Assembly (NCBI GenBank): GCA_011389735.1 | Contig: JAABTS010000012.1 | Location: 1-60,101 of the forward strand | Source: Desulfobacteraceae bacterium | Lineage (GTDB): Bacteria; Desulfobacterota; Desulfobacteria; Desulfobacterales; JAABTS01 | DNA: 60,101 nucleotides | Direction: 5' to 3' | Shown here: positions 28,048 through 38,200 of the stretch, piece by piece | Layout of the letters: every line of letters starts with the position of its first letter | Position numbering within the stretch: the stretch's first letter is position 1 | Notes under the pieces: generated by a model | Told to the model about the DNA's origin: nothing | What the model saw: the letters and a program-made list of their open reading frames with translations, nothing else | The model's database searches: none | Made by a program: the position numbers and the translations under genes

Positions 28048-28599
28048 ATGATGACATCAGACACGTTAAGTTCGGATGAAAAGACTTTTTTGATGGAAAC
28101 GGTACGGCGGACAAAGGGCGATTGTAAAACGCAGGCGTCCATGTATGATATCGGCAACGATTTGGGAATGGATAAGGCTGATGCGTCCGGAATCGCCGAA
28201 GCGCTGATGGGATACGGGTGTCTCGAGATACGAACGCTTTCGGGCGGGATCGCCGTTACGGAGGCCGGTCTGGATCTGGCGGTCGAGTTGGGCGCGGAGA
28301 TAGGCGGCCGGAAGCGGGACGACAGCCGCGCGCTGAATGACCGTCCTGTCCTGGACGAAGCCATGAGGGCCGCCGTTGAAACATTAATGACGGATATAAA
28401 ATCCATGGCCGGCGGATTGAACCTTGATTATGACGCGATAGACGAACTGACGGCCGACCTGCGCACCGTGGATGCGCAATTAATGTCGCCCAAACCGAAA
28501 ACCAGCATCCTCGCCGCCTGTTTAAACTCTATCCGGAATACGTTGAAAGCCTCGGGCGTTGAGCCTATTGAAAAGCGTTTGGAAATCCTGTTGAGGTAA
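28048..28599 (+). CDS. Hypothetical protein with N-terminal winged-helix-like region
   Basis: It has 183 residues and is not recognised. Residues 10-90 read like a winged helix: helices in DEKTFLMETVRRT and KADASGIAEALMGYG, then a two-strand wing LEIRTLSGGIAVTEAGLDL. The second half is helical and negatively charged, with a segment (ILAACLNSIRNTLKA) that could be a dimer helix. No signal peptide or membrane segment is seen. It is followed 40 bases later by the PilZ gene on the same strand and may be co-transcribed with it. Confidence 0.6.
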   Translation: MMTSDTLSSDEKTFLMETVRRTKGDCKTQASMYDIGNDLGMDKADASGIAEALMGYGCLEIRTLSGGIAVTEAGLDLAVELGAEIGGRKRDDSRALNDRPVLDEAMRAAVETLMTDIKSMAGGLNLDYDAIDELTADLRTVDAQLMSPKPKTSILAACLNSIRNTLKASGVEPIEKRLEILLR

Positions 28600-28639
28600 T
28601 AAGGGGAGGCGCCGGGTATTTCAATTTTGGACGGTAACC

Positions 28640-29134
28640 ATGAAATTGCACAAGGTATATGTTCATAACGATAATATTGCTTCGTTTCTTTGCCCGTGCT
28701 GCGAAGAGGCGAAAGATTTTGATATCGGCGAATACCGGGAAGCCGATGATCCGCTTCATATCGAACACACCTGTAAATGCGGAAAGAAATATAAGATTCG
28801 TGTTGAAAGAAGACGGTTTTTTCGTAAATACGTAAACCTCGAAGGGTTTTATTCATGGGGCGACGAGAAGGTCAAAAGGCCGATGCTAGTCCGGGATCTG
28901 TCCAGATCCGGGATGAAAATCGAAATCCTGGATGACATGGAGATTTCAGTGGACGACAGGCTTTTTGTGGATTTCAAGCTAGATAGCGAACAGAAAATGA
29001 AAATCCGAAGAGAAGTGATAGTTCGAACCGTATACGGCAAAAAACTGGGCACGGAATTCGCATCCAGAGATCCCAACAACCCCTTTGACAAGGTGTTTGA
29101 TATGGCGATCGGAAACTATACCTTTCATCGATAA
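28640..29134 (+). CDS. Zinc-ribbon plus PilZ-domain protein
   Basis: It has 164 residues. Residues 1-58 carry two cysteine pairs, CPCC near residue 14 and CKCG near residue 50, which could form a zinc ribbon. The C-terminal PilZ domain has the RxxxR cyclic-di-GMP motif (RRRFFRKYV) near residue 56 and the second motif DLSRSGMKIEI (DxSxxG) near 90. PilZ proteins transmit cyclic-di-GMP levels to motility, adhesion or polysaccharide systems. The zinc-ribbon fusion suggests a soluble adaptor. No kinase or cyclase is adjacent. Confidence 0.85.
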   Translation: MKLHKVYVHNDNIASFLCPCCEEAKDFDIGEYREADDPLHIEHTCKCGKKYKIRVERRRFFRKYVNLEGFYSWGDEKVKRPMLVRDLSRSGMKIEILDDMEISVDDRLFVDFKLDSEQKMKIRREVIVRTVYGKKLGTEFASRDPNNPFDKVFDMAIGNYTFHR

Positions 29135-29169
29135 CCCGAATCCGGTTTCCGTCGTTTCAAGAATTACCC

Positions 29170-30027
29170 CTATATCGATGTTCGGACGATCACCCCGTCC
29201 CGTACACAGCATCCGATACGCCGGGCTATCACCGGGCATTTGGCTTTGAGCAGAAAGAAAACAGGCCTGTCCGTATCCGAAAGGGTTTCGTAGTTGCCCT
29301 GGCCTTTGGCGATAATCAGATCCGCTTTATCGAATACCCGCCTGAAACGATCCGAACATTCGGGCAGGATAACTCCGGGCGCGTTCACCCCTGAATCAAT
29401 CACCCGCGCGAGATTCGCGACTCCGGTCTGATCGGCGTCTTCAAGCAGAGCGTCGTTAATGACCGGACCGCCCCGGACTGCGAAGGTGATCCCGTCCGGC
29501 CGGGGCAGATGTTCGATCAAAAGGCGGTCGAAAACGATTTCTCCCGCATTGTCGCCCAGGTATAGAATGGTTTGCGCCGATTGAACGGCGTCGTAAAACG
29601 CCTCCGCATCCCCGAACAGCGGATCGGTCAGCGAAGACTTGACCGTATTCAGCACCTGTTCTTCGTTCATGTCCGAATATACGCCGAAATCGATCACGTT
29701 TCCCGCAATCGCCATGCGCACGGCGGTTTCAAAACGGTTTTCGGCGCAGGCGATCATGTCCCGCAATTCAGGGAGCAAATCGAGGACGAACTGATTGCAC
29801 CGCTTTTTTACATCCCGGTAAGGATCATCCGAATCTGAGGCCTTCCGGATGAACCGGTGAATATGCCGCGCCATCGCCGGGGGAGATTGTCGTAGATCCA
29901 TCCGGCTCGTTTCGGTCAAAACATATCGAAGCGCCTTTTCATGAACGGTTACATCCGGAGTCGCAAAGCGGACCGCGTCGAGCGCCTGACGAATTAAACA
30001 CGGAATACAGTCAAAGCTGGTTTGCAA
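29170..30027 (-). CDS. DUF89/ARMT1-like metal-dependent phosphatase family protein
   Basis: It has 285 residues. The N-terminus MQTSFDCIPCLIRQALDAVR with C7 and C10 is typical of the prokaryotic DUF89 group. ILYLGDNAGEIVFDRLLIEHL (near residue 150) carries the conserved D-N-x-G-E-x-x-x-D metal site, and LIIAKGQGNYETL carries the conserved KGQGNxE motif. Related proteins hydrolyse damaged phosphometabolites. The natural substrate here is unknown. It lies 11 bases downstream of metF on the same strand, so it is probably in one transcript. Confidence 0.92.
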   Translation of the reverse strand: MQTSFDCIPCLIRQALDAVRFATPDVTVHEKALRYVLTETSRMDLRQSPPAMARHIHRFIRKASDSDDPYRDVKKRCNQFVLDLLPELRDMIACAENRFETAVRMAIAGNVIDFGVYSDMNEEQVLNTVKSSLTDPLFGDAEAFYDAVQSAQTILYLGDNAGEIVFDRLLIEHLPRPDGITFAVRGGPVINDALLEDADQTGVANLARVIDSGVNAPGVILPECSDRFRRVFDKADLIIAKGQGNYETLSDTDRPVFFLLKAKCPVIARRIGCCVRDGVIVRTSI

Positions 30028-30038
30028 AGCGCACTTTC

Positions 30039-30914
30039 CTATAAAAGACCGTCCGGCCTGAGCCGCCGGATAATCTCGGTCGTGGATTTAGCCCGGTCCA
30101 TGGTGTAAAAATGAAGGCCGGGAACACCGGTTTCCAAAAGACCTTTGCATTGATCGACGGCGAAATCGATCCCCAGATTCAGAACGGCGCCCTTGTCGTC
30201 GGGGTCGACGGCCTCGATTTTTTCCCGGAGCGCGTCCGTAATCGTCGAACCGCAGACATCGGACAGCATCCGGGTCAATTTAATCGTATAAACCGGCATG
30301 ACGCCCGGTACGATCGGTACATCCACGCCGGCGGCCCTGCATTTCCCCACATAGTCAAAATAATACGCATTATCATAAAAATACTGAGTCACCACGTATT
30401 CGGCGCCCTTATCGACTTTCAATTTCAAATATTCGATATCTTTTTCCAGGCTGGGGGCCTCGATATGGCCTTCAGGATATCCGGCGCATCCCAGAGTGAA
30501 ATCGTATCGTTTTTTAATGAATTCAATCATATCCGACGCATAAGGCAGGCTTTCCGGGTGTCCCTTGAAATCGGCGTCCCTGGGCCTGTCTCCGCGAATG
30601 ACGAAAATGGTTTCCACTCCCAGCGCCTTATATTTGTCCAGAACTTCGATGATTTCGTCCGGTCCCAAACCAAAACCGGCGATATACGCCACAGTGGGCA
30701 AATTTTTATCGATCATGATCTGTTTGACTGTTTGATACGACCCGTCCCGAGTCGATCCGCCGGCGCCGAAGGTCACCGCCATGTAATCAGGGTTGGATTC
30801 CGCCAGCGTATCCACCACGCCCCCGAATGATGCTTCCGCTTTTTCCGTTCTCGGGGGGAAAAACTCCATTGAAATGACCGGTTTCTTTTTTTCATATAAC
30901 TCTGTAACCCGCAT
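30039..30914 (-). CDS. metF: Methylenetetrahydrofolate reductase
   Basis: This reduces methylene-THF to methyl-THF in one-carbon metabolism; in acetogenic or Wood-Ljungdahl organisms it also serves the methyl branch. It has 291 residues and a TIM-barrel pattern. ISMEFFPPRTEKAE carries the catalytic glutamate region, VTFGAGGSTRDGS is present, and GCAGYPEGHIEAPSLEKDIEYL and TQYFYDNAYYFDYV are FAD-side family segments. The ribosome site GGAGGAGAG precedes the ATG. It is coupled with the DUF89 gene downstream. No MetV-type partner is visible next to it. Confidence 0.96.
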   Translation of the reverse strand: MRVTELYEKKKPVISMEFFPPRTEKAEASFGGVVDTLAESNPDYMAVTFGAGGSTRDGSYQTVKQIMIDKNLPTVAYIAGFGLGPDEIIEVLDKYKALGVETIFVIRGDRPRDADFKGHPESLPYASDMIEFIKKRYDFTLGCAGYPEGHIEAPSLEKDIEYLKLKVDKGAEYVVTQYFYDNAYYFDYVGKCRAAGVDVPIVPGVMPVYTIKLTRMLSDVCGSTITDALREKIEAVDPDDKGAVLNLGIDFAVDQCKGLLETGVPGLHFYTMDRAKSTTEIIRRLRPDGLL

Positions 30915-31014
30915 AAATACTCTCCTCCAATTTGTTTTCAGTGTTTCACCCGGTTTGTTGGATGATTCGGTTCAACGAATAAAACCATTATGTTTATGCA
31001 ATCGGCGTGCCATG

Positions 31015-31122
31015 ATATACAGGTTTCGGAAATTCAATTTTACAAAGCCGTGCGCCCGGGATCAAACTGCTCGTATGATCAAAAACCCGCCGCCTTGTGC
31101 AATTTTAATTTCCAAAACCTGT
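31015..31122. repeat. Full copy of dispersed palindrome (108 bp)
   Basis: Left end ATACAGGTTTCGGAAATTCA. GC-rich centre CCCGGGATCAAACTGCTCG then AACCCGCCGCCTTGTG. Right end ATTTTAATTTCCAAAACC then TGTA. It sits between the mpl end and the metF start. A further left-end fragment is at 31301-31320. Confidence 0.75.
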
Positions 31123-31319
31123 AATAACACCGAACGATTAGGAAAAAAGCGAAAATGAAACGTTACAGTATCGTAATTGCGACTTTGTTTGCCGCCAAAT
31201 ACATACCGGAACGAAATCCGAACTTCTTTTTTCCATACCGCATCATCATTGTAAAAAATTCGAAAACTTAAGCATCCGTGAACAAATTCGGTCGAATTGA
31301 TATAGCTTTCCGGAAAGCT

Positions 31320-32762
31320 TCATAATGAGTCGAGCAAGCGTTCGTGGATGTTGTCAAAGCCGCCGTTGGACATGATCAGGATTACATCGCCTGGTTTGGC
31401 GTTATTGGTTAGAAAATGAATGATGGTGTCCGTATCCGAAAAATGAAACGCCGATTTACCTTGACGTTTCAAGTCTTCGACCAGTTTTTCCGATGAAAAC
31501 CGTTCGTCTTCCGGGATTTTGTCCAACCGCGACGGTTTGCGGATTATAACCAGATCGGCGGGGTCGAAACATTCGGGGTAGGCGTCTTGAAACACCTTTC
31601 TCATGCTGGTGTTGGTTCTGGGTTCAAACACGGCTATGAGGCGTCCGTCCGCCGGGAGCTGCTTCATGGCGCTCACGGTTTCCCGGACGGCGGTGGGGTG
31701 GTGGGCGAAATCGTCGATCACGGTGATTTCGTTTTCCACCCCCCGGATTTCCTGCCTGCGCTTTACGCCTTGAAATGTTTGAAGCGCTTTCGCCGTTCGA
31801 TCTTTGGGAACGCCGATATCATCGGCTGCGGCGATCACGGCGAGGGCGTTCATGAGGTTGTATTCGCCGGCCATCCTGGTTGTAAAAGAGCCGTAGAGCT
31901 TGCCGGATTTCAATACTTCGAATCGGGTAAGCGGCGGTTCCGAACGGATATCGCCCAGCCGCCAGTATGAATCGGGACGCCGGCCGTACCTGACTATCCG
32001 GCAAAGCGGCGTGTGGAGGATATCGTCAATGGCGTCCGAATCGGCTGCTACGAGCAGGCTGTTTTCAGGCAGACCTTTGACCAGCAGTTCGAAAGCCTGT
32101 TTCATATGATCGAGATCCCGGTATATATCCGCATGGTCGAATTCGACTCCGGTCATAATTGTGGCGCGGGGTGCGAAGTGAAGGAATTTCGGCCCTTTGT
32201 CGAAAAACGCGGTGTCATATTCATCGCCTTCGATTGCAATGTACGGGCCGTCGCCGATTCGATAATTGCTGTTGAAATTGTTTAAAATTCCGCCCACGAA
32301 GAACGACGGCGACAGACCCGCCTCATGGAGCGTCCATGCCAGAATCGACGAGGTAGTTGTTTTTCCGTGAGTTCCCGTGACCAGCAGCGATTGCTTGCCT
32401 TCGGCCGCGAAACGGTTCAGGGCCTGAGGCATGGAACAGAACGGAATATCCGAATCGGCGAGGGCTTCGGCTTCAGGGTTTTGGCGGACGACCGCGTTTC
32501 CGACGACTACGAGATCCGGTCCGTAAGCCAGGTTGGCGGGATCGAACCGTTCAAACACGCGAATCCCTTTCTCAGCCAGAAAATCGCTCATTGGCGGATA
32601 TACGCCGCTGTCCGATCCGGTGACGGCGTATCCAAGATCTTTCAACATTCCCGCCAGCGCGCCCATGCCGGTCCCGCATACGGCGATCAGGTGGACGGAA
32701 TTCACGGAATCGGGAATCCGGTTCCGTTCGGTCATGGCATTGAGCTTCAGGTCGTCGATCAT
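31320..32762 (-). CDS. mpl: UDP-MurNAc:L-alanyl-gamma-D-glutamyl-meso-DAP ligase
   Basis: This is a cytoplasmic ligase that reattaches recycled murein tripeptide to UDP-MurNAc. It has 480 residues. The N-terminal Rossmann motif [21 protein letters not shown] has the Mpl-type GTGM. The ATP loop is [13 protein letters not shown] near 128-140, and the conserved [20 protein letters not shown] lies near 349. The third domain starts with [14 protein letters not shown]. It could be called a MurC-like ligase, but GTGMGALAG and the [10 protein letters not shown] segment favour Mpl. Its start overlaps the hemL stop by 4 bases. Confidence 0.93.
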   Translation of the reverse strand: MIDDLKLNAMTERNRIPDSVNSVHLIAVCGTGMGALAGMLKDLGYAVTGSDSGVYPPMSDFLAEKGIRVFERFDPANLAYGPDLVVVGNAVVRQNPEAEALADSDIPFCSMPQALNRFAAEGKQSLLVTGTHGKTTTSSILAWTLHEAGLSPSFFVGGILNNFNSNYRIGDGPYIAIEGDEYDTAFFDKGPKFLHFAPRATIMTGVEFDHADIYRDLDHMKQAFELLVKGLPENSLLVAADSDAIDDILHTPLCRIVRYGRRPDSYWRLGDIRSEPPLTRFEVLKSGKLYGSFTTRMAGEYNLMNALAVIAAADDIGVPKDRTAKALQTFQGVKRRQEIRGVENEITVIDDFAHHPTAVRETVSAMKQLPADGRLIAVFEPRTNTSMRKVFQDAYPECFDPADLVIIRKPSRLDKIPEDERFSSEKLVEDLKRQGKSAFHFSDTDTIIHFLTNNAKPGDVILIMSNGGFDNIHERLLDSL

Positions 32763-34048
32763 GATACGATCCCTTTGAATACCTCGGCGGCCGCACGGAT
32801 CGTTTTTTCGATATGATCCGGTTCATGGGCGAGGGACATGAAGAAAGCTTCAAACTGGCTCGGCGCCAGGTAAATTCCCCTTTCCCTCATGCCGGTGTAA
32901 TAAGCCTTGAAGCGGTCGAGGTCGCTGGTTTTGGCGTCCGCGAAATTCTTGACCTGCGCATCGGTGAAGAACATGCCGAGCATCGATCCTACACGTGCGG
33001 CGGATACAGGGATTGAGGCATCCTGAGCCGCTTTTAGGAGGCCGGCCAGCAGGGATTCCGATTTTTGATCCAGTTGCGAATACACTCCGGCGCCGGACAA
33101 AATTTCCAGAGTGGCCTTACCGGCGGCCATGGCTGTGGGATTACCGGAAAGGGTGCCCGCCTGATACACGGGACCGACCGGCGCCATGTGGTTCATGATG
33201 CTCTGCTTTCCGCCGTAGGCTCCCACCGGAAGACCGCCGCCGATGATTTTGCCCATGCAGGTCAGATCCGGTTTGATCCCATACAGGGATTGCGCTCCGC
33301 CGAAGGCGACCCGAAATCCGGTCATGACTTCGTCGAAAATCAGAAGTGCGCCGTGTTTTTGGGTAAGTTCACGGAGCGTTTCCAGAAATCCGTCCTCGGG
33401 CGGAACCAGGCCCATGTTTCCCGCCACCGGCTCCACGATCACGCAGGCGATCTCAGCCCCCCTTTTTTCCATCATGTCAGTGACCGTTTCCATGTCGTTA
33501 TACGGCAAGGATATAGTACTCTCGACAAAAGATTTGGGGACGCCGGGACTTCCGGGAATTCCGAGCGTCGCAACTCCTGATCCGGCTTCGACCAGAAGCG
33601 TGTCCGCATGTCCGTGGTAGCAACCGTCAAACTTGATGATCGCCTCCCGGCCGGTTACGGCCCGGGCCAGACGGATAGCGCTCATGGTTGCTTCAGTCCC
33701 GGAATTTACCATCCGCACCATTTCCACCGACGGCACAGCGTCTATAATCAATTCCGCCAGTTGATTTTCCAGTTCCGTGGGCGCTCCGAACCCGGTTCCC
33801 TTGTCGAGCGCTTCGGAGACGGCCTCAATCACCTTCGGATGGCGGTGTCCCAAAATCATTGGGCCCCAGGAACCCACATAATCAATATAGCGGTTTCCAT
33901 CCACATCGATAATTTCACATCCCCGGCCGGAATCGATAAACAGGGGTATCAGCCCCACGGATCGACCCGCCCGCACCGGACTGTTGACGCCTCCCGGAAT
34001 CAATCGTTGCGCTGTTTCATTCAATCGCCTTGATTTTTCGTGGTTCAT
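32759..34048 (-). CDS. hemL: Glutamate-1-semialdehyde 2,1-aminomutase
   Basis: This is a PLP enzyme that makes 5-aminolevulinate for tetrapyrrole synthesis by the C5 pathway. It has 429 residues, the usual length. [14 protein letters not shown] is near the N-terminus, and [16 protein letters not shown] carries the phosphate cup. [19 protein letters not shown] is the PLP aspartate region. [17 protein letters not shown] holds the Schiff-base lysine near residue 268. It overlaps mpl by 4 bases. No other heme gene is adjacent. Confidence 0.97.
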   Translation of the reverse strand: MNHEKSRRLNETAQRLIPGGVNSPVRAGRSVGLIPLFIDSGRGCEIIDVDGNRYIDYVGSWGPMILGHRHPKVIEAVSEALDKGTGFGAPTELENQLAELIIDAVPSVEMVRMVNSGTEATMSAIRLARAVTGREAIIKFDGCYHGHADTLLVEAGSGVATLGIPGSPGVPKSFVESTISLPYNDMETVTDMMEKRGAEIACVIVEPVAGNMGLVPPEDGFLETLRELTQKHGALLIFDEVMTGFRVAFGGAQSLYGIKPDLTCMGKIIGGGLPVGAYGGKQSIMNHMAPVGPVYQAGTLSGNPTAMAAGKATLEILSGAGVYSQLDQKSESLLAGLLKAAQDASIPVSAARVGSMLGMFFTDAQVKNFADAKTSDLDRFKAYYTGMRERGIYLAPSQFEAFFMSLAHEPDHIEKTIRAAAEVFKGIVS

Positions 34049-34121
34049 ATCTAAACATCCTTTCTTTTCGATATTTCATGGAGCTAAATCTATTGACTTT
34101 TTACCCGTTCAATGAATATGG

Positions 34122-34232
34122 TTTATGGCCTTGTGGAAATCAATTTTCACCGTGGCGCAGGCCCCCGAGATACGCCATAATAGTAGATCCCGAGCCGGCG
34201 CATTGTGAAATCGAATTTATGAAAACCTATAG
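34122..34232. repeat. Full copy of dispersed palindrome (111 bp)
   Basis: Left end TTATGGCCTTGTGGAAATCA. Centre GGCGCAGGCCCCCGAG and TAGTAGATCCCGAGCCGG. Right end TTGTGAAATCGAATTTATG then AAAACCTATAG. It lies between divergent hemL and the Tpt1-like gene. Its end is 46 bases from the latter's start. Confidence 0.7.
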
Positions 34233-34278
34233 ATACACTGAATTTAATTGGATTTCAACAGCAGATTGGGTGTTCAAC

Positions 34279-35058
34279 ATGGGACTTAAAAAAGATCCGA
34301 AACAACTGGCGAAATTTTTAGCATACCTCCTAGGGCGGAGGCCCGATGAGTTCGGGCTCGTTCCGGACAGGGACGGCTACGTCAAAATAAAAGATTTATT
34401 AAAGAGTTTGAGCGAAGAAGACGGATGGAAATATGTCCGCAGATCGAATCTCGATGAAATCCTGCTTACGCTGGATGACAGGCCGTTCGAGATTGACGAT
34501 AACCGTATACGAGCGGCGGATCGCAGCGCCTTGCCTCAAAGCGCTCCTGCTGACGTGGAAAACATGCCCCCGCTGCTTTATACCTGCATTCGGAAAAAAG
34601 CCTATCCGGCCGTGGCGGGAAAACCGGTCCGGCCGTCCAATGTTCATGGCGTCCTGCTGACGCCGGATCAGGATATGGCCTTGCGGATCGGCCGCCGGAT
34701 CGACAGCAATCCGGTCATGTTGACGATTCATGTGCAGACCTGTATCGATTCGGGAACTTTGTTCATGCAATCGGGGGAACAATTGTATACGGCTCCGGAA
34801 ATCCCGGCGGAAGGTTACACCGGGCCGTCTTTGCTCAAAGAGAAAAAGGAAGCGTTGAAAAACGATAAACGGAAACAAGATAAGGAAAAGGAGAATTCCA
34901 AACCGTTTACTCCCGGCGGTTTTTTCCTGGATTTGGACAAAACCAAAGAAGAAAAAGAGTATGAAGGGCGAAAACGCCGGAAAAAGGATATCGAGCGCGA
35001 AAAGGATCGAAAATTGAATCGAAGGCGCAAAGAACGTTTGCGGGGCGAGGAATTTTAA
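34279..35058 (+). CDS. Tpt1/KptA (RNA 2'-phosphotransferase)-like protein, catalytic residues lost
   Basis: It has 259 residues from the ATG at 34279; an in-frame ATG at 34219 lies inside a palindromic repeat and is less likely. Residues 7-35 align with the KptA N-terminus (KQLAKFLAYLLGRRPDEFGL). The family Arg-His-Lys after LL is here Gly-Arg-Arg. RIRA is kept but the following QGHS is ADRS. The family LYHGT is LYTCI. The C-terminal half fits the KptA second lobe (VHGVLLTPDQDMALRIGRR, GEQLYTAPEIPAEGY). About 80 residues of very charged K/E/R helix follow. So the fold is probably retained without NAD-dependent 2'-phosphate removal. An RNA-binding role is a guess. Confidence 0.7.
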   Translation: MGLKKDPKQLAKFLAYLLGRRPDEFGLVPDRDGYVKIKDLLKSLSEEDGWKYVRRSNLDEILLTLDDRPFEIDDNRIRAADRSALPQSAPADVENMPPLLYTCIRKKAYPAVAGKPVRPSNVHGVLLTPDQDMALRIGRRIDSNPVMLTIHVQTCIDSGTLFMQSGEQLYTAPEIPAEGYTGPSLLKEKKEALKNDKRKQDKEKENSKPFTPGGFFLDLDKTKEEKEYEGRKRRKKDIEREKDRKLNRRRKERLRGEEF

Positions 35059-35165
35059 TGGAATGACGTAAAAAACGGTTTCGGCCGAACGACGAATGAA
35101 AACCTTTTTCCATCATTTCCAGGCTTGATCAAACTCAAAAAATACACTATAAACTATACAATAAA

Positions 35166-35202
35166 GATATCGGTTTTCAAACATTCAATATCTGAAAGAC
35201 GA
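35166..35202. repeat. Collapsed short palindrome
   Basis: GATATCGGTTTTCAAACATT joined to CAATATCTGAAAGACGAC: a degenerate back-to-back version of the family ends. Confidence 0.45.
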
Positions 35203-35284
35203 CCCCGTGAAATCAGGCAAGGCTTTTTTCCTGAATCTTTGAAGGCGGTCTTGTCAAAACCCTTTCTTTAAAGGGAGATCCCTC

Positions 35285-38200
35285 ATGAAAAACATATCGC
35301 GTTTTATTCTTCTTTTTCGGCCTGTTTATCATACAATGCTTTTTTTCGGTCTGTTTTTATGGGCTTTCCCGGCTCCGGCTCAGGAATCCCATGTGTACCA
35401 TCACATGTGGCCGTCGCTATCCCAGCCCTGGTATTTTTCCTATCCTAGTGACGTGGCGGTGGACGGCAAGGGGTATGTGTATGTGGTGGATACGGACAAC
35501 GCCGCGGTGCAAAAATTCACCCGGGACGGCCGGTTTGTGACCAGGTGGGGAAAACCGGGGGGCGTAGACGGCCGGTTTTTGTATCCCACGGCTATTTCAG
35601 TGGATAGCAACGGGTATGTGTATGTGGCGGACAGTATCGGAATTCAAAAATTCACGTCAAACGGGGGATTTGTAAAATCGTTTAAGGGCCTGGGGATCGA
35701 CGCCGCTTCTTTCAGGCCTTCCTGCCTGCATGTGGATGGCAGGGGGTATCTGTTTACCGTGAATCTGGACGGGGACAGGATTCTCAAGCTGACGACCGAT
35801 CTGGAATTTGTTTTAGATTGGGGAGGGAGCGGAACCGGGGAAGGGGAATTCAACGCGCCGTACGGCATTGTGTCGGACGGCGGCGGGTTTGTTTATGTAT
35901 CGGACACGAACAACCATCGTATTCAAAAATTCGATTCCCAGGGAAACTATATCGCTCGATGGGGATCTTCGGGGCAGGCGGACGGGCTGTTCAATTATCC
36001 GACGGGAATCACGATCACAGCCGACGGCTATGTCGTGGTTTCGGACTTTAACAATAGAATTCAGATTTTCAATTCAAACGGGGATTTTTTGAGCAAGCTG
36101 AAAATTTGGGAATTGACGCCCATGGGTCTTGCGTCGAACGACGGCGGCGATATTTACATTGCGGATCCCGGCAATCAGTTGGTGCTGCGCACTCCGGCTT
36201 CCGGGCCGGTAATGTCTGTTTGGGACAGCCGGGGAGATAGGCCGGGAGAGTTTCAAAGTCCGGAAGGTATCGCCTTGAATTCCGACGGCGACGTTTTCGT
36301 TGTCGATAAGGTAAATTATCGTATTCAGAAATTTACACCGGCGGGGGAATTTTTGCTTGAATGGGGAGAAGCCGGAAGCGGAGACGGTCAATTCAACGAG
36401 CCGCACGGGATAGCAGCGGATGAATCGGGATTCGTTTATGTGGCGGATATGTGGAACCATCGGATCCAGAAATTCGATTCGACCGGCGAATTTGTCGATC
36501 AATGGGGAACGGCCGGCGACGGAGACGGACAATTCAATTCCCCTCAGGGCGTTGCGGTAGGAGACGACGGCTATGTGTATGTGGCGGATACGGACAATCA
36601 CAGAATTCAAAAGTTTGACCGGAGCGGGACGTTCGTTTTGAAATGGGGAGTCCTTGATGATTCAAGCGGCGACGGCCTTTATAAACCCCGAGGCGTGGCT
36701 GTCGGAAACGGATTCGTATATGTCACGGATCAGCTCGACCGCGTCAAGAAATTCGACGCTTCGGGCGTTTTTATCGACGCCTGGGGAAGCACGGGATTGG
36801 CGAACGGCCGGTTCAATTATCCGTGCGGAATCGCTGTCGATTCCGAAAACCGCGTGTATGTCGTCGATGAAGAAAACAACCGGATTCAGAAATTTTCGGA
36901 TCAGGGGGATTTTATCGCGAATATAGGAAGCGCCGGAACGGGGCCGGGCTTATTGAATTCCCCGAAATATTTGTGTATCGGCTCCGACGGTGCGATTTAT
37001 GTCACGGACAAGGACAACAACCGGGTTCAGGTCTTCAAGAAAAAGAGTCTTGCAACGGGCGTGTCAAAGGCCGTCGTTATCGCCGGCGGCGGCCCGTATC
37101 CGGGCAACAACCTCTGGGACGCCACACGAATGTGCGCCGCATTTGCTTATCGCACCCTGACGAATCAGGGATACGCAGAAGAAAATATCCGCTATATGAC
37201 CTTTGACACGGATCTAGATCCGGACGGCGACGGTGAATCGGACGACGTGTTCTCCGCGCCCTCTAATTCCTTGCTGGAATCATCGGCCACAAGCTGGGCG
37301 TCGGACGCGGACCGCCTGCTGATATACATGGCTGGCCACGGCGGAGACGGAACATTCAGGATCAATGAAACCGAATTGCTGTCTGCATCGGATTTGGACG
37401 CATGGCTGGACGCCTTGCAGCGTCAAAAGCCATGTGAAATCATCGTCATTTATGACGCCTGCCGTTCGGGCGGCTTTTTGCAGGCCATGGCGCCGCCCGT
37501 CGGGTCGAAACGAATTCTGATCACCGGAACGGCGGGAAACGAAGAGGCTTATTTCATCAATCAGGGGGCTACGTCGTTTTCATATCATTTCTGGTCGGCG
37601 GTGTTCACCGGCCGGAGCGTCCTGGACAGTTTCGAATACGCCGACAATACGCTTAACAAGGACAACCGGCTTCAAACCCCTCTGGCGGACGCCGACGGCG
37701 ACGGCGTTCCAAATGAACCGACCGGGGATTTTTCAGAGCTGGAACTTTTGTACATTGGGAACGGAACGGGGGCCCGGAGCGCGGGGCCTTTAATTCAGGG
37801 AGTTTCCGTGACCAAAAGCGGTGACGACGCCATTATTATCGCTGATTCAATAACGGACGCCGACGGTGTGGACAGCGTCTGGGCTGTAATCACCCCCCCC
37901 GGTTTCACAACGGAATCGTCCACTGATACGGTGACTGAATTTCCAAGAATCAATCTCCTTCCCAATATCGACGATACTTACGGCGCCAGGTATACCAATA
38001 TATATAGAAGCGGTGAGTATCAATTTGCAATTTACGCCGTGGACGGCCGTGGAAACACTTCCGGGCCTGTCACGGTTTCCGTATCGTTTGACAATCCTTT
38101 GACTCGAAAAGCTATCATCGTTGCGGGCGCCGGTCTGTCCGGCGATTCCGACCCGGTTCACAGAACCGGCGCCCAGGCGGCCTATCGCGCATTGACGCGG

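Noticed and set aside
30915-31010. Possible riboswitch before metF
   Set aside because: The leader is short and shows no cobalamin or SAM riboswitch core.
31155-31271. 38-codon small frame between metF and mpl
   Set aside because: No ribosome site, no recognisable motif and no context to support it.
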